Part shown: positions 36,872-39,986 of the stretch, piece after piece
Position numbering within the stretch: position 1 is the first letter of the stretch
How the letters are laid out: each line of letters opens with the position of its first letter
DNA from: Micrococcales bacterium
GTDB taxonomy: Bacteria; Actinomycetota; Actinomycetes; Actinomycetales; CAWJMD01
Length of the DNA stretch: 39,986 nt
Reading direction: 5' to 3'
Assembly (NCBI GenBank): GCA_002748415.1
Contig: PDSI01000176.1
Coordinates: 1 to 39,986 of the forward strand
Program-made: the position numbers and the translations under genes
The notes under the pieces: generated by a model
Database searches by the model: none
What the model was told of the DNA's origin: nothing
What the model saw: only the letters and a program-made list of their open reading frames with translations

Positions 36872-39466
36872 GTGGGCTACTCATTTCCCGCTATCGGCGA
36901 CCTCGCGTCGGTTCCGGTCGGTGACATGCCAGGCGACAAGGTGGACATCGACGCGGGCCACGTCCGGAGAGCACAAGAGGTCTTTCCTGCGATGTGGCAG
37001 CTGCTGCAGCCACTGCTCGCCAGCGGCGGCAATCCCGTTGTGGCAGTGCACGGCGGCTCCGGTACCGGCAAGTCGGAGACCGGCGCATTGTTGGCCTACT
37101 ACCTCAACCACGCGGGCATCGGCACCTACACCATGTCCGGAGACAACTACGCTCGCCGCATCCCGGCTGCCAACGATGCTGAACGAGCCCGCGTGTTCTG
37201 GACGGCAGGCATCAAAGCAGTGGTGGCGGCGGGCTTGTTCACCTCGCAGGTGCGCGGCGCGTTGCCCCGGCTGCAGGCCTGCGGGCGCGACGCGGACCCC
37301 GCATCGGTGGCCGAGCATCCGTGGCTGGTGCCGTACCAACAGGCCGGTCGCGCCGCTCTGGCCGAGTATCTGGGCAGCAAGGCGGAAATCGACTTCGACG
37401 AGGTCAACGCGATCATCGCCGGTTTCAAGGACGGCCGGCCGACGGCTTGGCTGAAACGTATGGGCCGCAGCGACGGGCAGCTCTGGTACGAGGAGGTGGA
37501 CCTTTCTGCGGTCCGGGTTCTGGTGTTGGAGTGGACCCACGCGAACAACGATCACGTGCGCGGCGTCGATGTCCCCATCATGCTCGCCAGCACACCACAA
37601 GCGACGCTGGCGCATCGGCGATCCAGAGCTCGCGATGCGGCCGTGGACTCCCCGTTCACCACCATGGTGCTGGGCCTGGAGCAGGAACAACTGCATGCGC
37701 GGGCGCACCGGGCCGCCATCATCCTGGCCAACGATGGCGGTCTGCTGACCTATCCGCAGTATCTGGAGCGGATGGGCAAGCACTTGCCCAGCCCTGGACC
37801 GATGCTCAACGTCTATCCCGACAGCATCGGTGGGTCCCTGGCGGGGGTGATCCAGATGCTCACCAGACCCGAACTGGCCGGCGTGTTCGAGTCGGCCTAC
37901 ATCCTGCCCAGCGTGTTCAATACCGATCTGGACCGCGGCTTTTCAGTCATCGACTACCGGCTCAACGACCGCTACGCCACCGCCGAGGACCTGACCGCGC
38001 TGCGGCGGCTCGGCATCGACCTGAAACTCGACTTCATCCTCAACCACGCCTCGGTGCTGTCCCCGCAGTTCCAGGACCTGCTGGCCAAGGGCCGGCAGTC
38101 GGCGTACCAGGACTTCTTCATCGACTGGAACGCGTTCTGGGACGGGCACGGCCGGATGACCGACGACGGATACGTGCAACCGGACGCGGAACTCATCGAC
38201 CACATGTTCTTTCGCAAACCGCAACTGCCGATCCTCATGGCGCGGTTCCCGGACGGCACCGAGCTCCCGTACTGGAACACCTTCTATCAGGAGGTGCGCT
38301 ACCCCGTGGTGGATGCGCAGGACCTGATGCGCGACATCGGGTTGCAGTACACGGCGGCGCAGGTACTGGCCGAGCGGGTCAATGCCGCGGTGGCTGGCGG
38401 CGCGCGGCCGGGCGAGGCAGACTTCTCGGGGTTCGAGCCGCACCGCCGGGCCGTGGTGGACACGGTGGAGGCGCGGCGCACCTACCTGGGCCAGATGGAC
38501 CTCAACGTGAAATCGCCACTGGTGTGGGACTTCTACCGGGACACGCTGGCGACGCTGGCAGGCTACGGCGCGGACGTCGTTCGGCTGGACGCATTCGCCT
38601 ACGCCGCCAAGGAGCCGGGGGCCCGGAACTTCCTGAACGAACCGGCAACCTGGGAGTTGCTGGACCGGGTGAAGTCGCTCGCAGACCGGCACGGGGTGAA
38701 GCTGCTGCCTGAGGTGCACTCCCGGTACGAGGAGAAGACCCATGAGGCCATCGCCGACAGAGGCTTCATCACCTACGACTTCTTCTTGCCGGGGCTGCTG
38801 ATCGACGCGCTCGAGCGGGCCGACGCATCGACGCTGAAGCGGTGGATCGGCGACATCCGTAGCAAGAACATCCGGACCGTCAACATGCTCGGTTGCCATG
38901 ACGGCATCCCGCTACTGGACCTGAAGGGTCTGCTCAGCGACGCAAGGATCGACCGGTTGATCGGGGTGGTCAAGAGCCGCGGCGGGCATGTGAAAGATCT
39001 GCACGGCGCAACGTCGATCTACTACCAGGTCAACGCCACCTACTACAGCGCACTGGGCGAGGACGACGCGAAACTGCTTGCGGCCCGCGCCATCCAACTG
39101 TTCATGCCCGGTAAGCCGCAGATCTGGTACTTGGACCTGTTCGCCGGCCGCAACGACCACGCCGCAGTCGATGCGGCCGGGCCGGGCGGACACAAGGAGA
39201 TCAACCGCACCAATCTGAGCCTGGAGCAGGTCGATGCGGCACTGCAACAGCCGGTGGTACGCCGCCAGCTGGAGCTACTGAGGTTCCGTAACACCTTCGG
39301 CGCGTTCGGATTCGACGCCAGCCTGACGGTCGCCGATACCCCCGCCCACCAGCTGGAACTGACCTGGGCCAAGAACGACTACCGGGCCACCCTGCGAGCG
39401 GATCTGGCCACCACGTCGTTCACCGTCACGGCAACGGATACCGAAGGCAACACAGTCACCGTCTAA
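36872..39466 (+). CDS. P-loop kinase-like domain fused to GH13_18 sucrose-phosphorylase-like domain
   Basis: 864 aa from GTG 36872, which follows GGAGG at five bases; earlier in-frame starts lack a ribosome site. Residues about 50-300 are a P-loop domain: Walker A GGSGTGKS (61-68), SGDNYARRIP (89-98), EWTH (220-223) and the Arg-rich RRSRARD (249-255), consistent with a small-molecule kinase rather than a transport ATPase. Residues about 308-864 are a GH13 subfamily 18 domain. By comparison with sucrose phosphorylase: Asp354 (LDRGF), His392 (NHAS), Arg571 and nucleophile Asp573 (VRLDAF), acid/base Glu614 (LPEVHS), His676-Asp677 (CHDGI) and Arg779 (EINRT). All are present, so the phosphorylase or glycosidase site looks intact. 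The insertion with RFPDGTELPYWNTFYQEV resembles sucrose-6-phosphate phosphorylase-type enzymes. Possible role: coupled phosphorolysis of a glucoside and phosphorylation of a product. Cytoplasmic; no signal peptide. Confidence 0.85.
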   Translation: MGYSFPAIGDLASVPVGDMPGDKVDIDAGHVRRAQEVFPAMWQLLQPLLASGGNPVVAVHGGSGTGKSETGALLAYYLNHAGIGTYTMSGDNYARRIPAANDAERARVFWTAGIKAVVAAGLFTSQVRGALPRLQACGRDADPASVAEHPWLVPYQQAGRAALAEYLGSKAEIDFDEVNAIIAGFKDGRPTAWLKRMGRSDGQLWYEEVDLSAVRVLVLEWTHANNDHVRGVDVPIMLASTPQATLAHRRSRARDAAVDSPFTTMVLGLEQEQLHARAHRAAIILANDGGLLTYPQYLERMGKHLPSPGPMLNVYPDSIGGSLAGVIQMLTRPELAGVFESAYILPSVFNTDLDRGFSVIDYRLNDRYATAEDLTALRRLGIDLKLDFILNHASVLSPQFQDLLAKGRQSAYQDFFIDWNAFWDGHGRMTDDGYVQPDAELIDHMFFRKPQLPILMARFPDGTELPYWNTFYQEVRYPVVDAQDLMRDIGLQYTAAQVLAERVNAAVAGGARPGEADFSGFEPHRRAVVDTVEARRTYLGQMDLNVKSPLVWDFYRDTLATLAGYGADVVRLDAFAYAAKEPGARNFLNEPATWELLDRVKSLADRHGVKLLPEVHSRYEEKTHEAIADRGFITYDFFLPGLLIDALERADASTLKRWIGDIRSKNIRTVNMLGCHDGIPLLDLKGLLSDARIDRLIGVVKSRGGHVKDLHGATSIYYQVNATYYSALGEDDAKLLAARAIQLFMPGKPQIWYLDLFAGRNDHAAVDAAGPGGHKEINRTNLSLEQVDAALQQPVVRRQLELLRFRNTFGAFGFDASLTVADTPAHQLELTWAKNDYRATLRADLATTSFTVTATDTEGNTVTV

Positions 39467-39563
39467 CCCGGACCGCTGCGGAAACCAGCGCGCTCCTGAC
39501 ACTTCTACGGCCCTGCGATTCCTGCTACTGCTCCGACTCGTACGCGAAGCCAGCCGGCCAGGC

Positions 39564-39654
39564 GTCGCCTGCTGGCACGACCGGTACTGCCGGACTCGGA
39601 CACCCTGTACCCGAAAGGCACCGTGTCGCCTCCCAGCACGACCGGTATTACCGG
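39564..39654. repeat. imperfect 30-bp direct repeat
   Basis: Units at 39564-39593 and 39625-39654 match at 25 of 30 positions (shared GTCGCCT start, GCACGACCGGTA centre, CCGG end). They lie 61 bp apart. They are not part of the palindromic element. Confidence 0.6.
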
Positions 39655-39700
39655 GCCGGGTGTTCTGGGGCCAGCATCCTCGTCGGTATCCCCCACCAAC

Positions 39701-39810
39701 ATTCCGCCCACACCGCCCACACCGACCCCTATGGCGCCGTTAGGCGACGTATGGCGCCGGCACGCCGCTACCCGACATACCCCAACAGCGCCACAGGGTC
39801 CGGAATAGCC
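39701..39810 (+). repeat. dispersed palindromic element, copy 3
   Basis: The core at 39729-39796 has inverted ends CTATGGCGCCGTTA (39729-39742) and AACAGCGCCACAG (39784-39796), with two mismatches. Same orientation as copy 2, with the same 28-bp upstream stretch and the same internal ATGGCGCCG at 20-bp spacing. More diverged at its right end. Confidence 0.85.
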
Positions 39811-39854
39811 GGTTCGACGTTTCTGCAGGCGCCGGGAATGACCGAACCGCGTAC

Positions 39855-39986
39855 TCAACCCCAACGGGGCGGGCCCGCCCACCGGCCCAGCGCCGGAGTC
39901 CATACCGCCACCGGCACATCGGGGCCGAAAAAGGTGGCCGCGTACTGCGAGGCCCGATCGTCGGGGGATTGCTCTAAGCCCGCGTG
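39855..39986 (-). CDS. possible 3' end of an unidentified gene
   Basis: A minus-strand frame is open from the window edge to TGA at 39855-39857, giving 43 codons with GC-rich third positions. Its end reads YAATFFGPDVPVAVWTPALG and RWAGPPRWG. It could be the C-terminus of a real protein, but is too short for a family call. Confidence 0.35.
   Translation of the reverse strand, partial: HAGLEQSPDDRASQYAATFFGPDVPVAVWTPALGRWAGPPRWG

Larger units (their letters stand above)
39467..39854. other. intergenic region after the kinase/GH13 gene
   Basis: 388 bp without a supported gene. It contains an imperfect 30-bp direct repeat and repeat copy 3. Open frames through it are low-complexity artefacts. 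Confidence 0.6.

Overview
This window is chromosomal DNA from a high-GC Gram-positive bacterium (Actinomycetota). Evidence: very GC-rich third codon positions, frequent GTG starts, a zinc-type S14, a DinB/mycothiol-fold protein, a DUF5709 protein, and the actinobacterial order of ribosomal-protein genes. Order and genus cannot be fixed from the sequence alone.

Layout. Positions 1-2651: 3' part of a galactokinase gene (+), a dispersed palindromic repeat, and a broken ALDH3-type aldehyde dehydrogenase (-). Positions 2654-4963: glmM, rpsI and rplM (-), with a plausible promoter near 5087-5116. Positions 5159-9807: accessory genes: DUF5709 protein, truA, S51 peptidase, DinB-like protein, threonine-dehydratase-like enzyme, MBL-fold hydrolase. 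Positions 9940-13945: rplQ, rpoA, rpsD, rpsK, rpsM, rpmJ, infA (-). Positions 14238-15451: remnant of a LuxR/NarL response regulator and a GAP/Sap-type membrane protein. Positions 15631-18333: map, adk, secY (-). Positions 18742-20199: a secreted protein on the opposite strand, placed between secY and the rest of the spc cluster. Positions 20370-30229: rplO back to rpsJ, i.e. the rest of the spc cluster and the whole S10 cluster (-). Positions 30957-35273: tuf, fusA, rpsG, rpsL (-), separated from rpsJ by a 727-bp gap with a large hairpin and repeat copy 2. Positions 35583-36763: an SDR and a cupin DUF985 protein (-). Positions 36872-39466: a large fusion of a P-loop kinase-like domain and a GH13_18 sucrose-phosphorylase-like domain (+). 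Repeat copy 3 follows, then the 3' end of a possible minus-strand gene at the window edge.

How it works together. Most of the window is the translation-machinery supercluster, transcribed leftward and tightly coupled (many ATGA or TGATG overlaps). SecY, Adk, Map, IF-1 and the RNA polymerase alpha subunit are embedded as usual. GlmM supplies the cell-wall precursor pathway. The accessory genes sit at block boundaries.

Most worth a second look: the kinase/GH13_18 fusion, the L17 protein with an extra C-terminal domain, the roughly 105-133 bp dispersed palindromic element (three copies), and two decayed genes, one of them breaking off exactly at a sequence resembling the terminus of that element.
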